Below, piece by piece: positions 10,296 through 20,436 of a DNA stretch of 64,000 bases (position 1 is its first letter; every line of letters starts with the position of its first letter). A program made the position numbers and the translations under genes. Under the pieces are notes generated by a model. That model searched no databases. It saw only the letters and a list, made by a program, of their open reading frames with translations, and had not been told where the DNA came from. Origin of the DNA: Mesostigma viride (taxonomy: Eukaryota; Streptophyta; Mesostigmatophyceae; Mesostigmatales; Mesostigmataceae); the NCBI GenBank assembly GCA_009746045.1, contig RPFO01000080.1, positions 8,102,207 through 8,166,206 of the forward strand. The letters are read 5' to 3'.

Positions 10296-11224
10296 GGTGT
10301 TTTGCTGCAGAGGATCGTCGTCGTGTCTACCTAAAGTTCCTCTGAGTCCACTGTTACGTCACGGATTACCACCACCTCCTCACGGCCCTCGACCTGTCAA
10401 TGAACCTCGCCTAATTCTACCTAGGGTTTAGGGTTTAGGGTATTGAGGCCGCTGGCTACTGAGGAGCTGTTCTGTGCGAAAGTCGGACACGACGATGCAG
10501 ATCGAGCAATGCATTCACATCTGTGTAACTAAAGTATGCCATAAACCAATTCAAGTCAGGATATTACTAAGGAAACACCTAGTAAGCCATTGAATTGAAT
10601 TGAATTGGAACATAACTCCGTACTGCCGGAGTATATGTAGCACATATCCCTGAGAAGGGGTATATGGCTTTTAACGCACTTTAGAAGAGTAAGCCATGAC
10701 CCAAGCTAATATGTCTTACAAATCCATAACACACGCCCAGTGCCAACACGAGGGGTGGACACGCGCATAAATGATCACCAACGGGGCAAGCACGCTCGGG
10801 CCGACAATGGCCCACGCGTACAGGAACCACACCGGTCCACTAGTTCTACACCAAGGAGAAGGACCACTACTAAAGTACGCAGCGCGGCGCGACTGCACCG
10901 ACCCACAGTACTGTACAATTGACACGTCACCGGACCGGGTAACAACCGGTCAAAAGGCCCTAACTACACGTAGGCATGTACAAAACCAACGGACGTAAGG
11001 CCGAATTTACGGCGTAACTAACACAGTTTGTTACGTGCTGTAACACCGAGGTATAAATTACGGCTACTACAGGCCGCTTCATGCTGCTTGGCATGCAGTT
11101 GGCTCCCGACTGCGAGGGCGACATGACGACCAGGATAGGCATGGTGTGGGCGCAACTTCATGACCTCCGCCGCTGGTGTCTCTAGCAACGCCGCCCTACC
11201 CCGGATCGTCAATTAAGCGCGACC
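10296..11224. other. Unassigned spacer with telomere-like motif and a retro-tail fragment
   Basis: Positions 10,424-10,441 read about two and a half units of TTTAGGG, the plant and green-alga telomere repeat. Positions 10,574-10,690 are a minus-strand 3'-end fragment of the hairpin-tailed element: an (AATTG)n tail, a hairpin ACTCC…GGAGT, then similarity to 3340-3390. The remainder shows no coding sequence or RNA gene that can be supported. Confidence 0.4.
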
Positions 11225-11361
11225 TCTTCAAGGTCGAAATTCTGACGATCGATCCTGACCTACGGGGCCGAGACGTACATGGACGCTGACGCAGGAGCTG
11301 AGGAAACGACTCGACGGCACCGTCACCAAGATGCTGCGCAAGGCACTTGATATCCCCTTTG
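11225..11361 (+). pseudogene. Fragment of a second LINE type (RT C-terminal signature)
   Basis: In shifted frames this reads ILTYGAET, then WTLTQELRKRLDGTVTKMLR and KALDIPFG. The YGAE-WTLT-LRKRLDG-T-MLRKAL signature is the conserved segment just after the RT domain in many CR1/L1-type LINEs. It does not belong to the LINE of copies 1-3, whose RT begins at about 11,362, so the junction is chimeric. Confidence 0.5.
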
Positions 11362-13475
11362 GTTTGCACATGAGCAAATTGAGGCCGTCGGCGAGGCGTT
11401 CCCTGACCTTCTTGCGTGGACAGCAGCCTGCTACGGCGACCCCACTCAACTCTCCTTCCTCATGGAGGATGGGACGTTCGCCGACATCGCTTCCCGCACG
11501 GGAACCCAGCAAGGTGACCCCCTCGGCCCCTTTTACCTGTCTGCCCCGCTGCACAAGGCTCTCCAAGGTGTCCACGCTGCGCACCCGGATGTCCGGTGCT
11601 CCTCGCCTATATGGACGATATCCATCCCCTTGGCCCGGCCGACGCTGTGGTTGCCGCCCTGGCTGCCCTTGAAGTGGCCATGGCGGCCATCAACCTTCGG
11701 CTCACCCTCCCCAAGTGTGCAGTCTTTTCGCCCCAGGGGCACTGCTCTGGCTTCCCCGCGGCTATCCCGGGGGCATTGGCGCGGGCGCGTGGTTTCTCGT
11801 GCCTAGGCGTCCCTGTGGGTGACCCTGACTACGTCGCAGAGGAGGAGCTCCGGGCCACCGTGGAACAGCGCACCCATGTCCTCGAGACTTGGGCGCGCCT
11901 CAAGGACCCCCAGACCAAAGGGCTCCTCCTGTGGTTTTGCGCCCACCCGCGGGTGGTTCACTGGCTCCGTGGCGCTCCCCCCCACTTGGTGCGGCTTGCC
12001 GCGGAAGGCCATGACGAGCGCATTCAGGCCGCCTTGCAGGTGCTCCTCCCCGGCCCTAGCCTGCCAGCTCACTCCATGCGCTTGGCCACCCTCCCCTGCC
12101 GCATGGGCGGGTGTGGGCTCACCCGCGCCGCCCGCCTCGCCCCCGCCGCCTTCCTTGGCTCTGTTGCTCAGGCCTGGGCGGAGATCCGCCGGTTGGTCCC
12201 CAGCGCCGTCAGCGCCATTCCCGACTTGGTCACCCCATCCCCCTTCCCCTTTGTGCAGGCTGTGCAGGATTCTTACCTCGGGATCCAGCAGGCTTGCGAC
12301 CTCGTCCGCCCCGCTCAGGCCGTCCACCGTCGCCTGCCCCGGGGCACGCCCGGCGTGTCTACTGTCGTCAGTCCTAGTGTCTTCCCTGCCTGCGTTCATG
12401 AAAAACAACAAAAGACCTACGCGGGTATACTACACTGTGCCGACTGGATGGGTCTGCATGCGAGCTTGAACGATCAGGGGAAGGCTTGGCTTCACTCCGT
12501 TTCCCTTGAGGGGAGCGTGGGGTCCGCATTCCTGCGCGCCCTCCCCATGAGCCCTTTGTTCACGCTGGTTCCGGCCCTTTACGCCATCGCTCTCCGCCAC
12601 CAGCTCTTTGCCCCGCAACCTCTCATCACGGCGGGTGCGTCCTGCGGCAGCTGCGGGCTTGCTCTGGATACTACTGGGACGCACTACATCGCGTGCATGG
12701 GTGGCCAGCAGAACCAGAACTGGTTCCTCTATCTCCATACCGCTCTCCTCCGGGTGGTGTGTGCCATGGTTCGGTCGGTCTTTCCCCACTCCACCATCAA
12801 GTGCGAGGACGCGGATGGGGCCGCCCTCTACTCACCCAACCACCGCCCCGACATTACCGTGCTTGACTACGACGGGCAGGGTTGCCACCTGCTCATCGAT
12901 GTCTCCGTGGCTCGGCCGCTTTCCGGTCGCCACATCCTCCGGGCGGCTGTGGATGCCGGCGCTGCTGCCACTGTGGCTGAGCGCGACAAGTTTGCCTCCT
13001 ACGGCAATGTGGGGCCCCACCGGGTCATCCCCTTTGTCCTTGAGGAGTTCGGGGCCATGGGCCCCAAGACAGCGGAGTTTTTCCACGAGTGCTGCCAGCG
13101 CCGTGAAGACCGCCTCGACCTCGAGGGTCAGACCGCCCCGTGGTCGGCCCGCACGTGGTCCTCGTATTGGCGGCAGCGCCTGTCACTCGCCCTCACTCGC
13201 ACCGTGGCTGATGTGTTATTCCGCCGCACCCGGGCCGACTTTGTCGCGACCCATGCGGTCTAGATCCCTTCCAGGCCTGCATGGTGGGCCGGCAGTGCTG
13301 TTGCTGCGTGTAGTTTTGTGATGTCTAGTTAGTTGTACCTTGTGCCGCTGGCGTGATCCTTGGATGTCTGTGTCAGATTACTATTAATTTCTTCAGGGTT
13401 ATTCTCCCAGTTATCGGGTTTTTCCTTATGTTGCATGCCTATCTCACCTCCGTAATCTATCATTCTCAATGAATA
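11362..13475 (+). mobile_element. LINE ORF2 copy 3, best-preserved 3' half
   Basis: The copy spans the RT fingers/palm end through the 3'UTR. RT motif B is read at 11,490-11,535 as RTGTQQGDPLGPF. A one-base shift at about 11,590 then leads into motif C, YMDD, and an open frame to a TAG at 13,261-13,263. The 3'UTR is shared with copies 1 and 2 and ends CATTCTCAATGAATA. It is 5'-truncated, so the element is dead, but the C-terminal frame is intact. Confidence 0.8.
11596..13263 (+). CDS. LINE reverse transcriptase C-terminal part with zinc finger and restriction-like endonuclease-like domain
   Basis: This is an open frame of 555 codons. Near residue 6 is YMDD, the RT catalytic box C. About 200 residues of RT thumb follow. 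At about residue 348-367 is a CCHC finger (C-x2-C-x9-H-x3-C, CGSCG…HYIAC). At about residues 415-440 is RPDITV…LLIDVSV, the RPD-x(n)-D-x-S/T-V pattern of the PD-(D/E)XK restriction-like nuclease found after a CCHC finger in R2-type elements. The tail AERDKF-SYG…GPHRVIPF is also typical of such proteins. The role would be target cleavage and target-primed reverse transcription in the nucleus. It lacks the RT N-terminus and a natural start, so it is not expected to be expressed as shown. The nuclease assignment is motif-based. Confidence 0.6.
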   Translation: MLLAYMDDIHPLGPADAVVAALAALEVAMAAINLRLTLPKCAVFSPQGHCSGFPAAIPGALARARGFSCLGVPVGDPDYVAEEELRATVEQRTHVLETWARLKDPQTKGLLLWFCAHPRVVHWLRGAPPHLVRLAAEGHDERIQAALQVLLPGPSLPAHSMRLATLPCRMGGCGLTRAARLAPAAFLGSVAQAWAEIRRLVPSAVSAIPDLVTPSPFPFVQAVQDSYLGIQQACDLVRPAQAVHRRLPRGTPGVSTVVSPSVFPACVHEKQQKTYAGILHCADWMGLHASLNDQGKAWLHSVSLEGSVGSAFLRALPMSPLFTLVPALYAIALRHQLFAPQPLITAGASCGSCGLALDTTGTHYIACMGGQQNQNWFLYLHTALLRVVCAMVRSVFPHSTIKCEDADGAALYSPNHRPDITVLDYDGQGCHLLIDVSVARPLSGRHILRAAVDAGAAATVAERDKFASYGNVGPHRVIPFVLEEFGAMGPKTAEFFHECCQRREDRLDLEGQTAPWSARTWSSYWRQRLSLALTRTVADVLFRRTRADFVATHAV

Positions 13476-13679
13476 TGAGGATTTGTACGCTGATATACCA
13501 TATGTTTCCCATATTCTTAGGCACAGGCGCCTGGGCCTAGCCGGGCACCTGGCCCGTACAGATCAGGTAGACACATCAGATAGGCTCTAGCTGGCACCAA
13601 GTCCGCACAGCCCGGGGGCGTTTTGTCCTCACCTGGCGTGCCCCAGGCCGCGCGCGGCCGGGCCCCCATCCGTGGAATT

Positions 13680-13765
13680 TCCGTGATTAATTAATTCATT
13701 ATTAATTAATAGACACGTGACCGCGTCACGTGAGCAGAAGTCCTCAGCGGGAGGGGAACATGGGA
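13680..13765 (-). mobile_element. Inverted 3' end of LINE family B (hairpin + TTAA tail)
   Basis: The reverse complement matches the last about 85 bases of the family B copies at 14,675-14,760 and 34,553-34,631. It includes the hairpin CACGTGAC-GCG-GTCACGTG (about 13,711-13,729) and an adjacent interrupted (TTAA)n tract. It faces the plus-strand copy that starts at 13,766, so the two form an inverted pair. Confidence 0.6.
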
Positions 13766-14760
13766 TGGACTTTCCGTAATAGGCTAGGCATGGACATGTG
13801 CTACCCGGACATATTGGCACCCCTCTCCGGTAAAGAGGTTTTTCGCAGTTGGGCTGTTTCGAAACGTTAAGTGAGATGCCTTCGGATCAGGATCGAGACT
13901 CACACAGCCGCGAAATCATGCCAAAGGTCCTATGTTCGATTCCTTGCTGGTAGCTTCTAGGCTTTCTTACTTTCTGTGTTCCGCGGAAGCTCAGATTTGG
14001 GCAGCTAGCGTTTTCACGTTTGTTGCTTTCTGATGACAACGTAAGATCGGTTGATATTAGTTAGTTTCGGCTACGTCCTCTAGGTTTGTACGTCACACTA
14101 CAACCAGATTCCAGCCGTGGTCAACCTGCCTACTTCGGCGCTACTAGAATATCGCGTAGGTCTGTGCGTAGTACTCCTGCGCGCTTAGGTCTCGTGGTGA
14201 GTCATCTTCTATAGATTCAGTGCTCAATATCGGACATATCGGCACCCCTCTCCAGTAAAGAGGTTTTTCGCAGTTGGGCTGTTTCGAAACGTTAAGTGAG
14301 ATGCCTTCGGATCAGGAGACTCACACAGCCGCGAAATCATGCCAAAGGTCCTATGTTCGATTCCTCGCTTGTAGCTTCTAGGCTGACTTACTTTCTGTGT
14401 TCCGCGGAATCTCAGATTTGGGCAGCTAGCGTTTTCACGTTTGTTGCTTTCTGACGACAATGTGCTACCCTTGACGGGACGGGCTCACGCCCGGGCAGCC
14501 TCCTGGTTTGTCTGTAATATGGAAGCAGATGGCTCGCAAGGATGTGTGGCAAGTAGTGATGAAGGAGACCACCCCCAAGTCAGTGGTAGCCTCCGCGTGT
14601 GACCCAGTTTGGCATTCATAGCGATTCGGGCCGTGGGGCCTTCAACCCTAGCTGTAACTAGGAACTAGATAGCCAGCATCATCCCTTCCATCCCATGTTC
14701 ACCTCCCACTGAGGACTTATGCTCACGTGACGCAGTCACGTGTACATTAATTTGCAGGCA
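13766..14760 (+). mobile_element. LINE family B 3' end, split by a SINE/TRIM-like insertion
   Basis: The coding remnant reads FRNRLGMDMCYP before the insertion and RDGLTPGQPPGLSVIW then QM-RKD-WQVVMKETTPK after it, close to the frame at 34,304-34,537. The 3'UTR ends with the hairpin TCACGTGAC-GCA-GTCACGTG (about 14,733-14,752) and a short AT tail. It is probably the C-terminus of a non-LTR ORF, 5'-truncated. The family function is not identifiable from this short tail. Confidence 0.55.
13807..14459 (+). mobile_element. Double SINE or TRIM-like insertion with 11-bp TSD
   Basis: The insert is flanked by ATGTGCTACCC (13,796-13,806 and 14,460-14,470). It holds two direct copies of an about 230-base unit (13,807-14,039 and 14,231-14,459) separated by 191 bases. 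Each unit can fold: TTTCGC/GCGAAA, GGCTGT/ACAGCC and GTGAG/CTCAC enclose CCTTCGGATCAGG. Each contains a perfect box-B word GTTCGATTCC. The hairpin loop resembles a tRNA-Arg(UCG) anticodon arm. A single inverted copy lies at 54,130-54,354. A tRNA-derived SINE is favoured; a TRIM (two short LTRs) with one solo repeat elsewhere is the alternative. Confidence 0.65.
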
Positions 14761-15181
14761 TGCACACCACGATTCTATGCACACTACACATATCCAGATC
14801 GATCGAGCTAGGCCTTCATTGACCCCAGGACGCAACCCCCTTGTTTAGCGCATTGTACGTGCCTGACTGTGTCACATGCCTTTTGTGCAATTATGACGCA
14901 CTGCCTGACCTGAACGTTTAACTATAAATTACGCGAGACAACTATAAACATAAAGATTCGTTTGGTATCACTAGCTCCAATTTGCTCCGTGCTCTCGAAG
15001 GAGGCACATGACTCATGTGCCCTATATGGCACCTGCATTCGTTGAGAGTACGGTTTACGGAAAGAGCGCTCAATCATGATTGCACAAGGAGGCCCCCAGC
15101 GAAAATCCACCGGCCCAATCAATGTGCCTTAGTAGTTACTGTGTAACCATTGCTTGTGTTCGCAAGCTACATGGATGCGCC
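14761..15181. other. 3' flank of the TTC12-like gene
   Basis: This is the presumed 3'UTR and downstream region of the minus-strand gene, after its TGA at 15,182-15,184. No other coding sequence, tandem repeat or RNA gene is recognised. Confidence 0.4.
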
Positions 15182-18100
15182 TCATTTCCTCCTTTCGTCT
15201 TGCAGAATGCTGTGCATCATCTCAATCCCCTTCATCTCTCGGATGAGCTCCAGGCAGCCCTCTGCAACCATATGCGTGCAAGGGGCCCAGTGTAGAACAA
15301 GGGCAGAGCAAGGGGTGTCCACGTAAACAAAGGGGCATCCATGTCTCATTGATACATGCCAGGATACTTGGCAATTAGGCTGTTCCTTATAGGTGTTTGG
15401 GGTATGCTTTTATATACAAAGAAACTTAATGAGAATCAGAACACTTTGTGATGTAGAGCCCCGACGATTGGGGCCCACTTTGCAGGAAAACAAGTTATCC
15501 TAAAAGAGAGCAGCCAATCGGACCACGCGTCCAAGCAAACCAATACCCATGCGGCATTTAGAAAATCTTCCTCTGATCGGTCCTACGGCTGTATTCTACT
15601 AGAACAGGAAAAAGGGGAGCACCATTGTTGACCACATGGTCTACAGCCCGATTAGCCCAAATTGCACCAATGAGCATCAATCGCCACTCTGAGCCAAGAG
15701 TGCATGCACATATTATAGACAGCCAATTGTGAGCACAGCTAGAGGCACCCCGTGCTTTAGGCAGGACACTCTTCAGACTGCGCCCTTGCTCCACAAAAAG
15801 CAGCACAAACGATGCTGCGCCAGAGCCTTAAGGAAAAGCAGCAACAGCCACTTTGCACAATTGCTCTAAACTAGCGGCACCCACCATGCTGCATCATTCA
15901 TCCAAGAAAAAAGTTCTACCAAAATCTCATCGTACCAAAAGTTCCAATCAGGAACACTTAATTCCACTAAAGCAGCACCCACTTTATTCCACTAAAGCTA
16001 CGCAATTCATTCAAGGAAAACAGTTCTAATAACAAACACACTAACTGCAGTAGTAGTATTCCACGAAAGCGGCACCCACCGTGCTGCGCCATGCGGGCGA
16101 GTGCGATGGCGGCGTTCTTGCGCGCGGCGGGCAGCTGCGCCTTGTAGGCCGCCGGCTTGCCGGTATCCGAGGCCGACATGAGGGCCACAAGCGCCGTGAC
16201 GGATGCGCGCGAACACAGCGCGGCGATGCCTTCCTTCTCTCGCGCCAGCTGGTGGGGTGGGGGGGTTGGTAAGGGGTGGGACAACAAGGAGATGAGAGGG
16301 ACTCAGTGAACCACAGGGGCAAGAAAACATGTGAGTGAGCGGTGACTGGGGGAAGGGGGGCGCGGAGGGGGGGTGCTGGTGGAGTGCACAGGTCAGACCA
16401 GGAGAGGGGAGGGGATATGAGGGAGAATGGAGACAAGTCATTACGTGGGCGAGAGTTCGTCAAGTGTGACGATCACAGGGCAATAGACCTTGAAGGGAAT
16501 TTTTGTTGTGGCATTTGACCACAACAATATAAAAACCAATACTACCACTAGTAATATTTCATGTACTATTTCAAAGCCGTGATAGAGCACACATGAAAGG
16601 AATACACAGGGGCAGTCGTTGCCTTGCAAAGTCATCATTTGGTCGTAATTTGCAAGCGGTAGGTTGGTCACCGTAAGCGGTAGGTAATTGCTGGGTTTGT
16701 GTGCAGCCCCAATGAAGAAGGGGCCGAGCTACGTTTTGTACGATGCATACAACAGAACCAAAATGCCCATATGCCCGCATCCTCTCAACTCGTTCACAGA
16801 CACACCATGGGGTAGGACACATTGAGCCCCCACAGGCCACAGGCCACAGGCCACAGGCCACAGGCCACAGGCCACAGGCCACAGGCCACAGGCCACAGGC
16901 CACAGGCCACAGGCCACAGGCCACAGGCCACAGGCCACAGGCCACAGGCCACAGGCCACAGGCCACAGGCCACAGGCCACAGGCCACAGGCCACAGGCCA
17001 CAGGCCACAGGCCACAGGCCACAGGCCACAGGCCACCTACCTCGGCCAGGCAGAGGGACGCATTGGTGGCGATCGCCAGCGAGTCGTGCCTCGTGATGTC
17101 CACCAGCAGCAAGAGGGGCTCTACGTAGCGCGCCACCTTGTGAGAAAGCCTTTCGGGCACAGGCTCTGCTGCCCGTTTGGCCGCCTTGTTGCCTTCCGTT
17201 AAGGGGCCCTTGCCATTTGCGGGCTTTGGCACGGTCTTGCCATCCTCCTTGCCCTCACCATTACCGTTAATTCCCCCACTGGTGCCATTGAAGGACCCCT
17301 TGTTCCCGTTCAAGTTGCCCTCGTTTGCAGCCGTTGTTTGCGAGGATACCTTACTGCCATCCGCGACCCCATTCTCCTTGCCAGGCGATGACGTGGATGC
17401 TGGCTGCGACGACGAGGATGACGCGGGAGGCAGTTTGGCCCCCATGGCCTTGCGAAGCGCGGGACTGGCCTGGAGGCACAACACCAGCAGCCGTGCTCCA
17501 TTCTCGGCGACCTTTGCAGCCGCGTCGGCGCCGCTCATGCTGTCATCCGCACCCGCCCCGCCTCCTGCCTTGGCTTGCGCCGGCGCTGATGCCCCTGCAG
17601 TTTTCCCACCTTCCTTCAGCGACGCTCCTTTACTACTGCTGCCGCTACTGCGGAGCTCGTCGGCTGCCCATGAAAGCTGCCGGTGCAGCATCGGAAGCAG
17701 GGCCGGGTGGGAGATAATCGTGTCGCGGACGGCAGGATTAGCAAACGACCGCGCCAATACGCCCAGCGCCTTGTACACCAGAGTGGCTGGCGCGGCAGGG
17801 TATGGCGCCTTCCCCGACACCCCATTCGTCAGTCTTGGGGAGCCCTTCCCTTGCTCATGACCCTGGCCATCACCCACCAGGTCAAGGAGCACAGGGACAC
17901 CGCCGGCGTCGGCCAGGGGCCCCTGGACCCCTCCGTGGATGGCCAGGTTCATGAGGCATCCCAGCGCCGAGTTGATCACGCCGTAGGCCTGGCTGGCGAG
18001 GGCCTCCCCGCTGCTATCTTTGGTGCTGCTGCTGTTGGCGCTGCTGTTGCTGGCGGCGTTGCTGTTGGACTTGGACACGGCATCCCCTTCGGTCCCCACT

Positions 18101-20337
18101 CTGCCGCCGCTGCTTGTGGTGTCCGCAGCCAGCCTTCCCCTTCCGGCCCCCAGCAGTTGGTCCCTCTCCTTGGCCACCAGGCGGAGCAGCGGGACCACTA
18201 CGCCTCCGCTTGTCGTCAGGACACTCTCCTTGTCGTCGCCACGGACGCCGGCAGCAGCGCCTCGCAGCTCGTCGCGCCAGCTGTCGGCCACCGAGAGGTT
18301 GCCCAGGGCGCCGGCGGCGCGCTCACGGACGTCGGAATAAGGCGACGCGAGCAGCGACGCCAGCAGCTCCACCACACGCCTCTTCCCTTGCACCGATGGC
18401 ACTGATGACGATGACAGTGGTGATGCCGCCGATGATGATGGGGAAGACGACATTGAATCGCGGTTGCTGCCAGCATCCAGCCCTGCCTTGCCAGTCGCAT
18501 CATTCGTTGGAGGGGCAGCAGCAGGAGCGGCAGCAGCAGAAGAGAGAAGTTCGGGGCCCCCGTAGCTCGCAACCTTAGCCGCAAACCCGGCATCCAGCGC
18601 GCAGTTCCGCAGGACGCCAAGGCCCAGCACGTGCGCAAGCAGAACGTTCGGGTCATCCCCCGCACCCTGGCCAGGTGTCGCCCCCCGAGAGCTGCTCAAA
18701 TGCCTCGCTGGCGCGCTGCCGTTCCCCGGTACCACGCGCCCCGGCCCCGGCGGTTGCGACAGCCACAGCAGCGCGGGCAGGGCACCCTCGGACATCGCCA
18801 CGACCACCCTCGCCCTGGGGTCCCTGGTTGCAATGTCCAGCAGAGATGCGGCACCCGCCACCGTCTCCCACAGCCCCGCCGCCAGCGTATCGCTGCTTCC
18901 GGCCCCACCGCCAGCGCGCTTGCTGCTGCCATCTGCCCCCGCAGAGGCCATTCCATTTCCTGCGGGATTCCTTGTCCCGATACCCTGCATTGCTGCCCCG
19001 GAGTTGACCCCAGGGGAGGGTTGAGCTGTTCCTGTGGAGCCCTTCCCGTGGAGGCCCTCCCGTTTACGGGCGCCAAGAGGATCAAACACGGCTGCATTCT
19101 TGCCGCCCTCTCCTGATCCCTTGTCCCCTGCCCCGCTGCTCGCCTGATTCTGGCGACCGTCACTGCAAAGCGTCGCAAGCGCCCTCTCCAGGGCTGCCAG
19201 CGCGAGTGCGGCCGCCCCGTTGTCTATGACTAGCTCGCAGTTGCGCTCGTTGATCACAGCCTGCGCGAGCGCCAGCATCAGCGCGCCGCCCAGGTTCGCG
19301 GTGTTCCTACTCTCCACCTTCACTCCCCCAGCAAGGGTCTTGCTGGCATCGGCACCACCAGCACCTTCTGCTCCTCCCTTAGCCGCTTCCTCCCTGTTCC
19401 CATCGCCTCGCTCACCCTCACCTTTGGAGGGTTTTATGCCACCTGGCGCGATCGCGCTGCGGCCTTCCTGTTCGCTAGCAGCAGCAGCAGCAGCATGCCC
19501 CTCCTTGGTCTCGCTCGACTCGGGCCCATGTGCGCCGGACATGATTGTCCCAGTTGAGCTCGCTGACAGCTGGCGCCGCAGCAGGTCGCACAGCGTGCCC
19601 AAGCCTCCCTTCACGCGCAGGTAGATGCGCGTGTCCTCTGAGACCAGGGCGGCGCGGACGGCGTCGATGGCGGACTTGAGGTCCCGCACGCTGGCACCCG
19701 ACACCCCACCACGCTGGCTGGTACCACTCTCCTTCCCACCCTCTTGGTCCTTCCCACCCACATCATTCTGTGCCCCCGTGGCAGCTCCTATCTGGCGGTT
19801 GCCTGCGGTCGCCGGGGTGGACGTGGGGGCCTCCTCTGCCTCGCGGATGCAGCGATGGAGCGCCTGGGTGGGATATGGGGTATCAATATTTGCAGGACAA
19901 GAGCAAGATGGCATTACGGGCCGAGAGAGAGGAATTGGGTTGACACAGGACAACATGGCACACGGCATTCAGACGAGTAAATTCATGATGCCCCACACCC
20001 AAGGAAATTACTAAGCGAAAACTACTAACCAAGAGAGATTTAAGCCTGCTTTTGTTACCTCCCGCACACCCTTGATATCACCTAACCTCCGGCGCATCAT
20101 CCAGCCGCAGTACAACATGTTTCTTCCAGGAGGGGACCCCCCCCCCTCCCCCCTAAAATCAAACAAGAGCGCGCTCCCTCTTCTGGCCTAGGGCGCCGCC
20201 CGGTGCCAGCCAAAGTGGAAAATGGCCGAGTGCGCTCCGCCAGCAAACGGGGCTGCGCCGGGTCGAAAACGGCTACTTTTGGAGTGTGCTATGAGCTATG
20301 TTGGTTGTACGACACGTGGCACTTTTGGTAGCAGCTT

Positions 20338-20436
<99 letters not shown>

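Noticed and set aside
16729-17040. GLWPVAC repeat as the C-terminus of the ARM protein
   Set aside because: The donor GTAGGT precedes it, and splicing to exon 9 continues the ARM fold and ends with a conserved C-terminal exon.
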